Shown here: positions 32,496-41,307 of the stretch, in pieces
Position numbering within the stretch: position 1 is the first letter of the stretch
Layout of the letters: every line of letters starts with the position of its first letter
Assembly (NCBI RefSeq): GCF_000832125.1
Contig: NZ_JPRK01000005.1
Location: forward strand, 372,001-436,000
From: Flavobacterium hibernum
GTDB taxonomy: Bacteria > Bacteroidota > Bacteroidia > Flavobacteriales > Flavobacteriaceae
Direction of reading: 5' to 3'
Length of the DNA: 64,000 nt
Program-made: the position numbers and the translations under genes
The notes under the pieces: generated by a model
Told to the model about the DNA's origin: nothing
The model's input: the letters and a program-made list of their open reading frames with translations, nothing else
Databases searched by the model: none

Positions 32496-33485
32496 TTATA
32501 CCAAACCTGCCTGAATTAAATACTCAGCGATTTGAATCGTGTTTGTAGCAGCACCTTTTCTTAGGTTGTCAGCAACAATCCACATGTTTAATGTATTTTC
32601 CTGGCTTTCGTCACGACGAATTCTTCCAACAAAAACATCATTTTTACCTTCAGCATATAATGGCATTGGATACGTAAATGTATCTAAATTATCCTGAACC
32701 ACTACTCCATCAGTATTGTGTAAAATTTCGCGAACTTCATTTACATCAAAATCGTTTGTAAACTCAACATTTACCGCTTCGCTATGTCCACCAACAACTG
32801 GTACACGAACTGCTGTAGCTGTTACTCTAATAGTATTGTCACCAAGAATTTTTTGAGTTTCGCGAACTAACTTCATTTCTTCTTTAGTGTATCCATTTTC
32901 TTCAAAACTATCGCAATGTGGAATCGCATTTCTGTGAATTGGATATTTATAAGCCATTTCTCCCTGAATTCCTGCGTATTCATTTTCTAATTGTCTCACC
33001 GCTTTTACACCTGTTCCGGTGATCGACTGATAAGTAGAAACGATTATTCTCCTAATGTTGTATTTTCTATGCAATGGAGCCAAAGTCAAAACCATTTGTA
33101 TAGTTGAGCAATTTGGATTTGCAATAATTTTATCTTCTTTTGTTAATGATGTAGCATTGATTTCTGGAACTACTAATTTTTTAGTTGGATCCATTCTCCA
33201 AGCCGATGAGTTGTCGATAACGGTTGTTCCAGCAGCAGCAAATTTTGGAGCCCACTCTAATGATGTATCTCCTCCTGCAGAAAATAAAGCAATATCAGCT
33301 TTCATATCAACTGCTGTTTGCATTCCTACAACTTTATATTTTGTTCCTTTATATTCAATTTCTTTTCCTACTGATCTTTCTGAAGCAACAGGAATTAACT
33401 CTGTAACAGGGAAATTTCTTTCTGCCAAAACTTTAAACATTATCTCGCCAACCATACCAGTGGCACCTACAACCGCTATTCTCAT
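32496..33485 (-). CDS. asd: Aspartate-semialdehyde dehydrogenase
   Basis: The 329-residue enzyme reduces aspartyl phosphate to aspartate semialdehyde with NADPH, feeding lysine/diaminopimelate, threonine and methionine synthesis. The N-terminal Rossmann motif is GATGMVGEIMFKVL. The catalytic Cys lies in NPNCSTIQM. The later RVTATAVRVPVVGGHSEAV segment carries the substrate-binding and general-base His. It is monocistronic with a well-formed promoter. Confidence 0.95.
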   Translation of the reverse strand: MRIAVVGATGMVGEIMFKVLAERNFPVTELIPVASERSVGKEIEYKGTKYKVVGMQTAVDMKADIALFSAGGDTSLEWAPKFAAAGTTVIDNSSAWRMDPTKKLVVPEINATSLTKEDKIIANPNCSTIQMVLTLAPLHRKYNIRRIIVSTYQSITGTGVKAVRQLENEYAGIQGEMAYKYPIHRNAIPHCDSFEENGYTKEEMKLVRETQKILGDNTIRVTATAVRVPVVGGHSEAVNVEFTNDFDVNEVREILHNTDGVVVQDNLDTFTYPMPLYAEGKNDVFVGRIRRDESQENTLNMWIVADNLRKGAATNTIQIAEYLIQAGLV

Positions 33486-33523
33486 TTTTATATTTTTAGT
33501 ATGAATTAATCTTATTTACTCTG

Positions 33524-33553
33524 CAAAAGTATACATAATAAAAATTAAAACAA
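33524..33553 (-). promoter_or_regulatory. Bacteroidota-type promoter of asd
   Basis: On the minus strand TTG (33551-33553), 19 bases, TACTTTTG (33524-33531) lies about 40 bases before the asd ATG. Confidence 0.65.
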
Positions 33554-33601
33554 GGCGGTTCACAAAAAATAACAAAATGTTACAAAACAAACAATTACAT
33601 A

Positions 33602-33630
33602 AAAAAACCGCCTCAATTAAGAAGCGGTTA
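33602..33630 (-). terminator. Terminator of mscL
   Basis: On the minus strand stem AACCGC / GCGGTT with a short extension and a following run of seven T, 23 bases past the mscL stop. Confidence 0.7.
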
Positions 33631-33652
33631 AATTAGACTTAGTGTAGCGGTA

Positions 33653-34027
33653 TTATTTTTTAAGCAAATCTCTAATTTGCGTCAATAACTCTTCTTGAGT
33701 TGGTCCAGCTGGTGGCACAACAACTTCCTCTTTCTTTTTAGCATGATTAATTGCCTTGATAATAATAAACAATACCAGAGCAACAATTACGAAATTAATT
33801 ACTGCTGATAAAAATAAGCCGTATTTAACTCCTCCAAATGCAACCAAATCTTCAATTTTAGACAAATGAGCTGCATCTAACGCCGGCTTTAATACTAACG
33901 GAGTAATCACATCTTCAATAAATGAACTAACGATTTTACCAAAAGCAGCTCCAATGATTACACCGACAGCAAGATCAACTACGTTGCCTTTCATTGCAAA
34001 TGCTTTAAACTCAGAAATAAATCCCAT
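33653..34027 (-). CDS. mscL: Large-conductance mechanosensitive channel
   Basis: The 124-residue protein starts MGFISEFKAFAMKGNVVDLA, the typical MscL amphipathic N-terminal helix. TM1 (AVGVIIGAAFGKIVSSFIED), a periplasmic loop, TM2 (FLSAVINFVIVALVLFIIIK) and a C-terminal helix bundle follow. It opens as a pentameric pore at high membrane tension to release solutes on hypo-osmotic shock. It is a single gene. Confidence 0.96.
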   Translation of the reverse strand: MGFISEFKAFAMKGNVVDLAVGVIIGAAFGKIVSSFIEDVITPLVLKPALDAAHLSKIEDLVAFGGVKYGLFLSAVINFVIVALVLFIIIKAINHAKKKEEVVVPPAGPTQEELLTQIRDLLKK

Positions 34028-34098
34028 AATTGATTTGTTTTAAATTTATAATTAATTGATTATCGAAAATACGTAATTTTCTGTAAAGTTTGTTAAAA

Positions 34099-36570
34099 TT
34101 ATCTAAAAAACACTCTTTTTACCCTTTGAGAAATACTGGTCATGATTTCATACGGAATGGTTTTTAGTGCCGCAGCCATTTCAATAACTGTTGGGCTTTC
34201 GCCAAAAATAATTACGGAGTCTCCTTCTTTGCAATCGATATTACTTACATCGACCATTAGCATATCCATACAAACACTTCCTAAAATAAATGCTTTTTGA
34301 TTCTTAATCACAACATAGCCAACTTGATTGCCCCACAATCTCGAAATTCCGTCGGCGTAGCCAATTGGGATTGTTGCGATTTTTGTTTCCTTTTCGGCCA
34401 TAAAGCGGCGTCCGTATCCTACGCTATCTCCACTTGGAATCGTACGAACTTGTGAAATAATCGATTTTAATGTCCCAACATTTTCTAAGTATTTCTGCTC
34501 AGACGGATCGTTTGAAACGCCATATAAACCAATTCCTAAACGCACCATATTAAACTGCGCTTTTGGAAAGTTGGTTATTCCGGACGTATTTAGAATATGT
34601 CGAATTGGATTAATATCTAATGCTGAGATTAATTTTGAAGATAATTTATCGAAGAGATCAATCTGGGAAATCACAAAATCAAAATGCTTCAATTCATCGC
34701 TTGTTGCTAAATGAGACAAAACACTTTTTACTTTTACTGTTGAGTTCCCTTTTAAAGTTTGAATGAGTTCGTCGAGTGTATTCTCTTCAAAACCTAAACG
34801 ATGCATTCCTGTATCGAGTTTTATATGAATTGGGAAGTTTTTTAATTTTCTTTCTTCGGCAATTTTTAAAAATGCTTTTAATCCTTTAATACTATAAATT
34901 TCGGGTTCTAATTGATATTGAATTATCGATGGAAAACTGGTAGACTCCGGATTTAAAACCATAATTGGTAATTTTATTCCGCCATTTTTAAGTGAAATTC
35001 CTTCATCGGCGAAAGCCACACCCAAATAATCTACTTTATGATGTTCGAGTAATTTTGCTATTTCTAGACCTCCGTTTCCGTAACCAAATGCTTTAACCAT
35101 GACCATGATTTTTACATCATCGGCCAACTTTGATTTGTAATAATTTAAATTGTGACTTATGGAATCCAGATTGATTTCGAGAACTGTTTCATGTGTTTTC
35201 TCTTCGAGCAAAGCAACAATTTCCTCAAACTGAAATGATCTTGCTCCTTTTATTAATATCGTTTCGCTATTAAAATTCAAACTTTCAAATTGCGCAATAA
35301 ACTCGGCAGTATTTTGAAATGTAATACAGTTTGAAAACTTTCCTGCAAAAGAAGAAATAGTTGCCCCGATACCAATAACGCGATTTACATTATTATCTGA
35401 AATCAATTGGGCAACTTTAGAATACAATTCTTCATTTGAGAATCCGCTTTGAAAAATATCAGATAGAATAACCGTTTTTGTAGCATTCTTTTTTTGCTGA
35501 CTTTCCAGAAAATCTAAAGCTATTTTTAACGATTGAAAGTCTGAGCTATAACTGTCATCAATAATACTGCAATTATTGATTCCGTTTTTAACCTCCAAAC
35601 GCATTTGTACCGGATAAAGCATTTGAACACGATTTTGTATCGTATCAAAATCATATTTAAAATACAATAAAACCAACAAACATGAAATTGCATTTTCTAC
35701 TGATGCTGAATCACTAAATGGAATTTTTAAATCGAAAAATTCACTTTGATATTGATATTGAATGGTTGTTGTTTCGTTTGTGTTTTCTCTTTCTAAGATA
35801 AATACATCAGAAGTATTATCTGTAAAACTCCAAGAAAAAAGGACTCTGTCCTTTAGTGGATAACGTTCGCAAAACACTTCTAGACAAAGATCTACAAGCT
35901 GATTTTTTTGATAAATAATCGTTGTAGCATTTTTGAAAAGGAGTAATTTTTCGTTGATTTTTTGTTCCAGATTTTGAAATCCTTCATCGTGTGCAGAACC
36001 AATATTAGTTAAAACACCAATATTAGGTTTAATGATTTTTTCGAGCTTAATCATTTCGTCAACGGTCGAAATTCCAGCTTCAAAAATACCTAAATTATGT
36101 TTCGCATTAATGGCAATTACAGACAACGGAACTCCAACCTGAGAGTTATAACTCTTTGGACTTCTAATAATATTGTAATCTGGACTCAACAAAAAATTGA
36201 GCCATTCTTTTACGATTGTTTTTCCATTACTTCCAGTTAACCCAATTACAGGAAAATCGAATAAATTACGATAATAACCCGCAAATTGCTGCAATGCATT
36301 TAAGGTGTTTTTGACTAATAGAAAATTGGCTTTTCCTTTGACATTTTCAGGAATGTATTGCACAACGAAGTTCTGAACACCTTTTTCAATAAGTTCAGCT
36401 ATATATAAATGAGCATCATTATTAACACCTGACAAGGCAATAAATAAAGTTTTTGATCCGTTTTGTAATGAACGGCTGTCAATCGATATGTGATCAACAA
36501 AAATATCAGTGTCAGAGCCAATCCATTCGGCATCAAGAACCGAGATAAGGCTTTTTATGTTTATACTCAT
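34099..36570 (-). CDS. Bifunctional MurF ligase / alanine racemase
   Basis: The 823-residue fusion has an N-terminal Mur ligase (about 1-450) with ATP loop GLTGSNGKTIVKEW and the central-domain NIGSAHDEGF segment. The C-terminal alanine racemase (about 455-823) has PLP Lys in VMVKAFGYGNGG and MHRLGFE, with VGYGRRF near the catalytic Tyr. One half adds D-Ala-D-Ala to UDP-MurNAc-tripeptide and the other makes D-Ala from L-Ala. The two steps of peptidoglycan precursor supply are therefore joined in one chain. The fusion is well known in Bacteroidota. Confidence 0.96.
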   Translation of the reverse strand: MSINIKSLISVLDAEWIGSDTDIFVDHISIDSRSLQNGSKTLFIALSGVNNDAHLYIAELIEKGVQNFVVQYIPENVKGKANFLLVKNTLNALQQFAGYYRNLFDFPVIGLTGSNGKTIVKEWLNFLLSPDYNIIRSPKSYNSQVGVPLSVIAINAKHNLGIFEAGISTVDEMIKLEKIIKPNIGVLTNIGSAHDEGFQNLEQKINEKLLLFKNATTIIYQKNQLVDLCLEVFCERYPLKDRVLFSWSFTDNTSDVFILERENTNETTTIQYQYQSEFFDLKIPFSDSASVENAISCLLVLLYFKYDFDTIQNRVQMLYPVQMRLEVKNGINNCSIIDDSYSSDFQSLKIALDFLESQQKKNATKTVILSDIFQSGFSNEELYSKVAQLISDNNVNRVIGIGATISSFAGKFSNCITFQNTAEFIAQFESLNFNSETILIKGARSFQFEEIVALLEEKTHETVLEINLDSISHNLNYYKSKLADDVKIMVMVKAFGYGNGGLEIAKLLEHHKVDYLGVAFADEGISLKNGGIKLPIMVLNPESTSFPSIIQYQLEPEIYSIKGLKAFLKIAEERKLKNFPIHIKLDTGMHRLGFEENTLDELIQTLKGNSTVKVKSVLSHLATSDELKHFDFVISQIDLFDKLSSKLISALDINPIRHILNTSGITNFPKAQFNMVRLGIGLYGVSNDPSEQKYLENVGTLKSIISQVRTIPSGDSVGYGRRFMAEKETKIATIPIGYADGISRLWGNQVGYVVIKNQKAFILGSVCMDMLMVDVSNIDCKEGDSVIIFGESPTVIEMAAALKTIPYEIMTSISQRVKRVFFR

Positions 36571-36587
36571 TTAGAATTTCTTTTTGT

Positions 36588-36595
36588 CAAATTTA
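36588..36595 (-). promoter_or_regulatory. Promoter -7 box of murF-alr gene
   Basis: TAAATTTG on the minus strand fits TAnnTTTG, about 18 bases before the ATG. Confidence 0.4.
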
Positions 36596-36600
36596 AAAAA

Positions 36601-36842
36601 AGGTTTGCCACTTATTTCACAAATTTTCACTAATTCTTTGCCGATGTATTTTTTGTCACAGATTAATAAACTGAGAAAAAAGGTTGCCACGAATTTCACT
36701 AATTTTCACTAATTCTTTGTCGATATATTTTTGCCACAGATTAAAAAGATTCTCATAGATTTAAAAAAAATCTCCATGAATTTTCACTCAGTAAATTCGT
36801 GAAATTCATGGCGGAATAGAAATCTTATTAATCTGTGGCAAA
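36601..36842. repeat. Compound CACGAATT / CACAGATT repeat with a direct duplication
   Basis: The gap before the next gene is filled by repeats. A block of about 48 bp of the form GCCAC-AATTTCACTAATTTTCAC occurs twice in direct orientation (about 36606 and 36686), each followed by CTTTG-CGAT-TATTTTT. CACAGATTA words follow each block. The inverse GTAAATTCGTGAAATTCATG lies near 36791 and TTATTAATCTGTGGCA near 36825. The unit has clearly grown by duplication. Confidence 0.8.
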
Positions 36843-36869
36843 AGAATAAGTCAAAAACCATTATTTCCT

Positions 36870-36877
36870 TATATTTG
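36870..36877 (+). promoter_or_regulatory. Promoter -7 box of membrane protein gene
   Basis: TATATTTG matches TAnnTTTG. It overlaps the first possible TTG codon of the downstream frame, which argues for the later start. Confidence 0.5.
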
Positions 36878-36901
36878 TTGAGGACCACTAAATACTGCAT
36901 T

Positions 36902-37507
36902 TTGAAAAGATTATTGCCTTTATTCTCCTATATCTTACATCCGATTTTTATTTCGATGTATGCCACATTATTTTATCTTTTTTGCAAAAACGATATTTTT
37001 AGTAATCAGGAAAAATATTATGTTTTGTTTCAAATTCTGATCATTACGATTTTGGTTCCAATTTTATTTTTCTTGTTGCTTCGTTCAACCGGAAATGTAA
37101 ATTCAGTAATGTTACCCGATGTTTCTCAACGTAGAATTCCTTTAGTGCTGCAATGCTTTTTGTATATTTTGTTGGTAAAAAGAAGTATTATAATTTCCCG
37201 ATATCCGGAGCTTCATTTCTTTTTTCTGGGCGCTTTATTTAGTACAATTTTGGCCTTAATTTGCTCGTTATTTAAAATAAAGGTTAGCTTGCATATGCTG
37301 GCAATTAGCGGTTTAACCATTTTTGTTATCGGAATGAATATTCATCTTCAAATGCAAAATCCTTATTGGGCAGCTTTCTTGATTTTAATGACAGGAATTG
37401 TAGCATCTTCGCGTTTAGAAATGGAAGCACATACTCCTAAAGAACTTTTTCTTGGATTATTAATTGGGATATTACCGCAGTTGCTTTTCTTATTTTTGTG
37501 GTTATAA
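36902..37507 (+). CDS. Polytopic membrane protein of unknown function
   Basis: A protein of about 201 residues starting from a TTG (MKRLLPLFSYILHPIFIS). An in-frame TTG 27 bases earlier lies inside the promoter box, so it is unlikely to be translated. Five to six hydrophobic segments are visible, with NVNSVMLPDVSQRRIPLVLQ in a loop. It recalls small PAP2-like or uncharacterised Flavobacteriaceae membrane proteins, but no catalytic motif of PAP2 phosphatases is seen. Its end overlaps by six bases the end of the convergent beta-barrel gene. Function is unknown. Confidence 0.75.
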   Translation: MKRLLPLFSYILHPIFISMYATLFYLFCKNDIFSNQEKYYVLFQILIITILVPILFFLLLRSTGNVNSVMLPDVSQRRIPLVLQCFLYILLVKRSIIISRYPELHFFFLGALFSTILALICSLFKIKVSLHMLAISGLTIFVIGMNIHLQMQNPYWAAFLILMTGIVASSRLEMEAHTPKELFLGLLIGILPQLLFLFLWL

Positions 37508-38206
37508 AATGTAGAAGATCAAACCAATATTCATCGCTTTCACATTGATACTTTCGCCTGAAATGGTTTTAACGGATTTATCGAACAATCCATTTAAACC
37601 GTAATAGCAATATACATTCCAGGTATTATATCCTGCCGAAACGTAAACTCCATATTGAAATTGATTGACGTCTTTATTATTGGAGATTTTATAAGTGCTT
37701 TCTCCGTCTTTTAAAATTGATTTATCTGAGAATATGTAACTTAATTTTACTCCACTATAAATCCTCCAAAACTTATAGCTTTCATAAGTTGAATTTCTCC
37801 ATCTAAACTCAATTGGGACATCTACTGAATATTGTTTATATCTATTCGAAACAAATTGACCACTATCGTTTACCCCATAAATCAAATCTCCAGTTGGACC
37901 TTTAGAAATTGTAAGATTTTGATAAAAATTCTGATAACTTAATCCTAAACCTGCTGCAATTGCAATTGTTCTGGTTTTGTTAATTGGCATATCACGCAAA
38001 AAACCTGCTGAAAGTCCTGCCGAAAATTTATCTTGTTTTAAACCTGTTGGACCATTCATTAAAAGATTATAAGTAACCGAAAAATAAAACTGATCTTCAC
38101 GATATAAGGAATCAATTTTAACCACAGGTTTTACTTCCGGCTTTACATCTTGTGAAAAAGCATTGAAAAACGACACTAAAAACAAACAACTAAAAAGTAA
38201 TCGCAT
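37502..38206 (-). CDS. Outer-membrane beta-barrel protein (porin-like family)
   Basis: The start is placed at ATG 38206, which opens a signal peptide (MRLLFSCLFLVSFFNAFSQ); an in-frame ATG ten codons earlier is also possible. After a Pro/Lys/Val-rich spacer (DVKPEVKPVVK) come alternating beta strands with aromatic girdles (FYFSVTYNLLMNG, SAGLSAGFLRD, YGVYVSAGYNTW), ending in the hydrophobic strand IGLIFYIL. This fits the outer-membrane beta-barrel domain common in Bacteroidota. It faintly resembles PorT of type IX secretion, but the match is not strong enough to use that name. Confidence 0.7.
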   Translation of the reverse strand: MRLLFSCLFLVSFFNAFSQDVKPEVKPVVKIDSLYREDQFYFSVTYNLLMNGPTGLKQDKFSAGLSAGFLRDMPINKTRTIAIAAGLGLSYQNFYQNLTISKGPTGDLIYGVNDSGQFVSNRYKQYSVDVPIEFRWRNSTYESYKFWRIYSGVKLSYIFSDKSILKDGESTYKISNNKDVNQFQYGVYVSAGYNTWNVYCYYGLNGLFDKSVKTISGESINVKAMNIGLIFYIL

Positions 38207-38270
38207 ATTGTATTTTGGTTTTAAAGAGGTTTTCAAGTAAACGTTTTTTAAAGGTTATTTATTTTACTTA

Positions 38271-38278
38271 CAAATATA
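38271..38278 (-). promoter_or_regulatory. Promoter -7 box of beta-barrel gene
   Basis: TATATTTG on the minus strand, about 65 bases before the chosen ATG. Confidence 0.45.
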
Positions 38279-38413
38279 ATATAATGCTAGTTCAGGAGAC
38301 GATTAGAAAGCAATTATTCTGTTTTTGATTAAGAATAAAAGATTTTGCTGAAGTTTTTTCAATGAATCTACAATAGAATCTAAAAAATGAATCTATTTTC
38401 TTCAGATCTTTTA

Positions 38414-38421
38414 TACCTTTG
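38414..38421 (+). promoter_or_regulatory. Promoter -7 box, nearly leaderless
   Basis: TACCTTTG ends six bases before the ATG at 38428, so the transcript would have almost no 5' leader. No TTG is seen at the expected -33 distance. Confidence 0.4.
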
Positions 38422-38427
38422 TCCTGC

Positions 38428-38781
38428 ATGAAAAGAAAGCAGCTCATATTAAGTGTTTCTTTGGCTTTAACGGTATTGTTCTCAATATTGTTTCAGTCGA
38501 TACACAGTTATGAGCATATTGTAAAGCAACTTTCAGAAAAACAATGTCATCACAATTATAATGATCCTAATGGCGAAATCACGCATCAACATCATGATTA
38601 TGATGTTTGTTTTGTGTGTCATTTTGTTTTTGGAAGTTATATTGTACCAGAAAAATTTGCTTTCGAATTTCGTACTTTCAGCAGCGAAATTCCTTATTTT
38701 TTCTCTCTTTCAGAAAAAGTATTTTCACTTTCCGAAAGTGTTTATTTATTACGCGGTCCTCCCGCTGCTCTAGTTTCTTAA
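38428..38781 (+). CDS. Small His/Cys-rich exported or membrane protein beside TonB receptor (DUF2946-like layout)
   Basis: The 117-residue protein has an N-terminal membrane or signal segment (LILSVSLALTVLFSILFQ). It continues with SYEH, KQCHHNYND, THQHHDYDVCFVCHF and ends LRGPPAALVS. The cluster of His and Cys suggests metal binding. The layout, with an N-terminal helix, His/Cys centre and an R-(A/G)-PP tail, recalls DUF2946 proteins found next to metal-linked TonB receptors in Proteobacteria; the similarity is judged by eye. The ATG at 38428 is used; an upstream TTG lies within the promoter box. The TonB receptor gene follows after 159 bases. Confidence 0.7.
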   Translation: MKRKQLILSVSLALTVLFSILFQSIHSYEHIVKQLSEKQCHHNYNDPNGEITHQHHDYDVCFVCHFVFGSYIVPEKFAFEFRTFSSEIPYFFSLSEKVFSLSESVYLLRGPPAALVS

Positions 38782-38940
38782 TTTCGAAAACATTCGAAAT
38801 AAATTCAAAATCTTTCTAATCTAATTCAAAAAAATTAGTTGTTTTCTCGATTTCGAAACTCTTCGGAACGAAAACCTCACTGTATCTTTTTGTTTTTATT
38901 TTAAAGACTCAAAATCAATTAACTATAGCATCATTTTCAA

Positions 38941-41148
38941 ATGAAAAAACTAATAATAGCCCTTATTTTAGGGTTCACGAGCTTTTTATCTGCTCAAAAT
39001 ACTGCATCTGGAACGGTAATCGATCTTCAGAACAAACCTTTAGCTAACGTTTCTGTTTATGCGCCAGAATTGCATAAGGGAACAACTACAGATGAAAACG
39101 GAAAATACGAATTTAAGAATCTTCCAAACGGAAGCTTTAGAGTTACTTTTACTCTGGTAGGTTTTACTACTCAAAATAAAACGATCTCAAAATTATTAAA
39201 ACAGAATACTATTGATATTACACTTACTGAATCTATTTTTGAAATGGATGAAGTTGTAGTTTCGACACCATTTAACAAGTTGCAATCGCAAAACGTTATG
39301 AAGGTTGAACACGAAAGTATTAAAACTTTACAACAAAAAGGAACATCGACATTAATTGAAGGTTTGGCAACAATTCCGGGAGTTTCTCAAATTTCTACCG
39401 GAACTTCGATTGGGAAACCGGTAATTCGTGGTCTTAGCGGAAATCGTGTTTTGGTGTATTCTCAAGGTGTTCGTATCGAAAATCAACAATTTGGTGACGA
39501 GCATGGTTTAGGTTTAAATGATGCGGGAATCGAAAGTGTAGAAGTTATTAAAGGACCTGCTTCTTTATTATATGGCTCTGACGCTCTTGGTGGAGTTTTA
39601 TATTTTAATCCTGAAAAATTTGCTGACGCGAATACTTTTAAGGCTAATTTCAGTCAAAAATATTTCACTAATACGCAAGGAAGCAATTCTTCTATTGGTT
39701 TAAAAACATCTACTGACAATTGGAAATTTTTGGTTCGCGGAAGTTTCAACACACATTCTGATTATAAAATTCCTGATGGAGATCGCGTAACTAATACACG
39801 TTATAACGAAACCGATTTTAAAACAGGAATTGGTTACAGCAACTCCACTTTCTCGAGTGTTTTGAGATACAATTACAACAAACTTGATCTTGGAATTCCG
39901 GAAGATGGTATAGGAGAGCAATCGTCGAGCAAAAATACGATGTTTCCTAGACAAGGAATTTTTAATCATTTATTGAGTTTAAACAATGTTATCTTTTTTG
40001 AGAATTCGAAACTTGATGTTGACTTAGGATATATTGCCAATGACAGAAGTGAATTTGAAGACAGCAACAATGCTTCGCTTCATATGAAATTGAACACTTT
40101 TAATTATAATGCTAAATATCATTTTCCGAAGCTAGGAAAAATTGAAACGATTTTGGGTGTACAGGGAATGCATCAAACGAATGCTAATTTTGGTGAAGAA
40201 TACTTAATTCCTGATGCAACAACAAACGATATTGGCGTTTTTGGAACTGCAAATTACGAATGGAAAAGTAGTGTTTTACAGGCGGGTTTACGTTTTGACA
40301 ACAGAAATATTACCTCGCAAGCACACGGAATTGAAGGTGAAGAAGGTTATTTCCTGCCTTTAGATAGATCTTTTGACAGCTTTAATGCATCTTTAGGATA
40401 TAAAACTAAACTGGCTGAACCGTTAACGCTTCGACTCAATGTTGCCAGCGGATTTAGAGCGCCAAATTTAGCTGAGCTAACATCAAATGGAGTTCATGAA
40501 GGAACGAACCGATATGAAATTGGAAATGCCAACTTAAAAACAGAACAAAACGTTCAGACTGATTTGAATTTAGAATACAAAAACACGCATTTTGAATTCT
40601 TCATCAATGGGTTTTACAATCATGTAAACAATTATATCTATACTTCGCCAACTGGAGAAGTTCGTGATGACAACGATGTTTTTGCCTACATACAGAATAA
40701 TGCAAATTTATATGGTGGTGAAGTTGGCTTGCACTTTCATCCACATCCTTTAGATTGGTTGCATTTTGAAACTAGTTTTGAAACTGTAACGGGTAAAAAA
40801 CAAAACGGTGATTATTTACCTTTAATTCCTGCAAACAATTGGAACAACACTTTAAGAACTGAATTTAAAATTAAAAATTGGTTCGAAGAAGGATATGCTT
40901 CTTTAAATGTTTCATCGACTTTTAATCAGAATAATGTAAGTGGTTTCGAAACAGCTTCTAACGGATATACTCTGGTAAACTTAGGATTTGGAGGAACTGT
41001 AAAACTAGGCAAACATGCTTTTGATGTTAATTTGAACGGAAACAATTTATTCGACAAAAAATATATTGCTCACCTTTCAAGATTAAAAACAGACGGTATT
41101 CCAAATATTGGAAGAAACATTGTTTTAGGAGTAAACTTTAATCTCTAA
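38941..41148 (+). CDS. TonB-dependent outer-membrane receptor with carboxypeptidase-like N-terminal domain
   Basis: The 735-residue protein has a signal peptide (MKKLIIALILGFTSFLSAQ). A CarboxypepD_reg-like beta domain (about 20-105: TASGTVIDLQNKPLANVSVY) is followed by the plug domain (FNKLQSQNVMKVEHE; PVIRGLSGNRVLVY) and a 22-strand barrel ending NIVLGVNFNL. It takes up a scarce ligand using TonB energy. At about 700 residues with no SusD partner, it looks like a metal, metallophore or vitamin receptor rather than a glycan receptor. The adjacent His/Cys protein supports a metal ligand. No binding site for a known repressor was seen. Confidence 0.92.
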   Translation: MKKLIIALILGFTSFLSAQNTASGTVIDLQNKPLANVSVYAPELHKGTTTDENGKYEFKNLPNGSFRVTFTLVGFTTQNKTISKLLKQNTIDITLTESIFEMDEVVVSTPFNKLQSQNVMKVEHESIKTLQQKGTSTLIEGLATIPGVSQISTGTSIGKPVIRGLSGNRVLVYSQGVRIENQQFGDEHGLGLNDAGIESVEVIKGPASLLYGSDALGGVLYFNPEKFADANTFKANFSQKYFTNTQGSNSSIGLKTSTDNWKFLVRGSFNTHSDYKIPDGDRVTNTRYNETDFKTGIGYSNSTFSSVLRYNYNKLDLGIPEDGIGEQSSSKNTMFPRQGIFNHLLSLNNVIFFENSKLDVDLGYIANDRSEFEDSNNASLHMKLNTFNYNAKYHFPKLGKIETILGVQGMHQTNANFGEEYLIPDATTNDIGVFGTANYEWKSSVLQAGLRFDNRNITSQAHGIEGEEGYFLPLDRSFDSFNASLGYKTKLAEPLTLRLNVASGFRAPNLAELTSNGVHEGTNRYEIGNANLKTEQNVQTDLNLEYKNTHFEFFINGFYNHVNNYIYTSPTGEVRDDNDVFAYIQNNANLYGGEVGLHFHPHPLDWLHFETSFETVTGKKQNGDYLPLIPANNWNNTLRTEFKIKNWFEEGYASLNVSSTFNQNNVSGFETASNGYTLVNLGFGGTVKLGKHAFDVNLNGNNLFDKKYIAHLSRLKTDGIPNIGRNIVLGVNFNL

Positions 41149-41167
41149 CATTTTTTAACCACATAAT

Positions 41168-41244
41168 TTAAACCATATAAGTCATATAAGTAAATATAAA
41201 CTAAGTCTTTAATTAAATGAACTTATATGACTTATATGGTTTAA
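41168..41244. repeat. 24-bp perfect inverted repeat, CATATAAGT word family
   Basis: TTAAACCATATAAGTCATAT plus AAGT (41168-41191) is perfectly inverted at 41221-41244. Single arms of the same family are at about 15818 and 20436. It lies between the TonB receptor and the peptidase genes. Confidence 0.9.
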
Positions 41245-41277
41245 CTTTTTCAATTACGTTTTCACAACAAAAAGCGT

Positions 41278-41285
41278 TATTTTTG
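41278..41285 (+). promoter_or_regulatory. Promoter -7 box of prolyl oligopeptidase gene
   Basis: TATTTTTG fits TAnnTTTG, 22 bases before the ATG and just downstream of the inverted repeat. Confidence 0.45.
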
Positions 41286-41307
41286 TTACAACTGTTAAAC
41301 ATAAACT

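Noticed and set aside
37502..38206. Naming the beta-barrel protein PorT (type IX secretion)
   Set aside because: Size and barrel pattern are compatible, but the characteristic sequence was not recognised and no other secretion gene is near.
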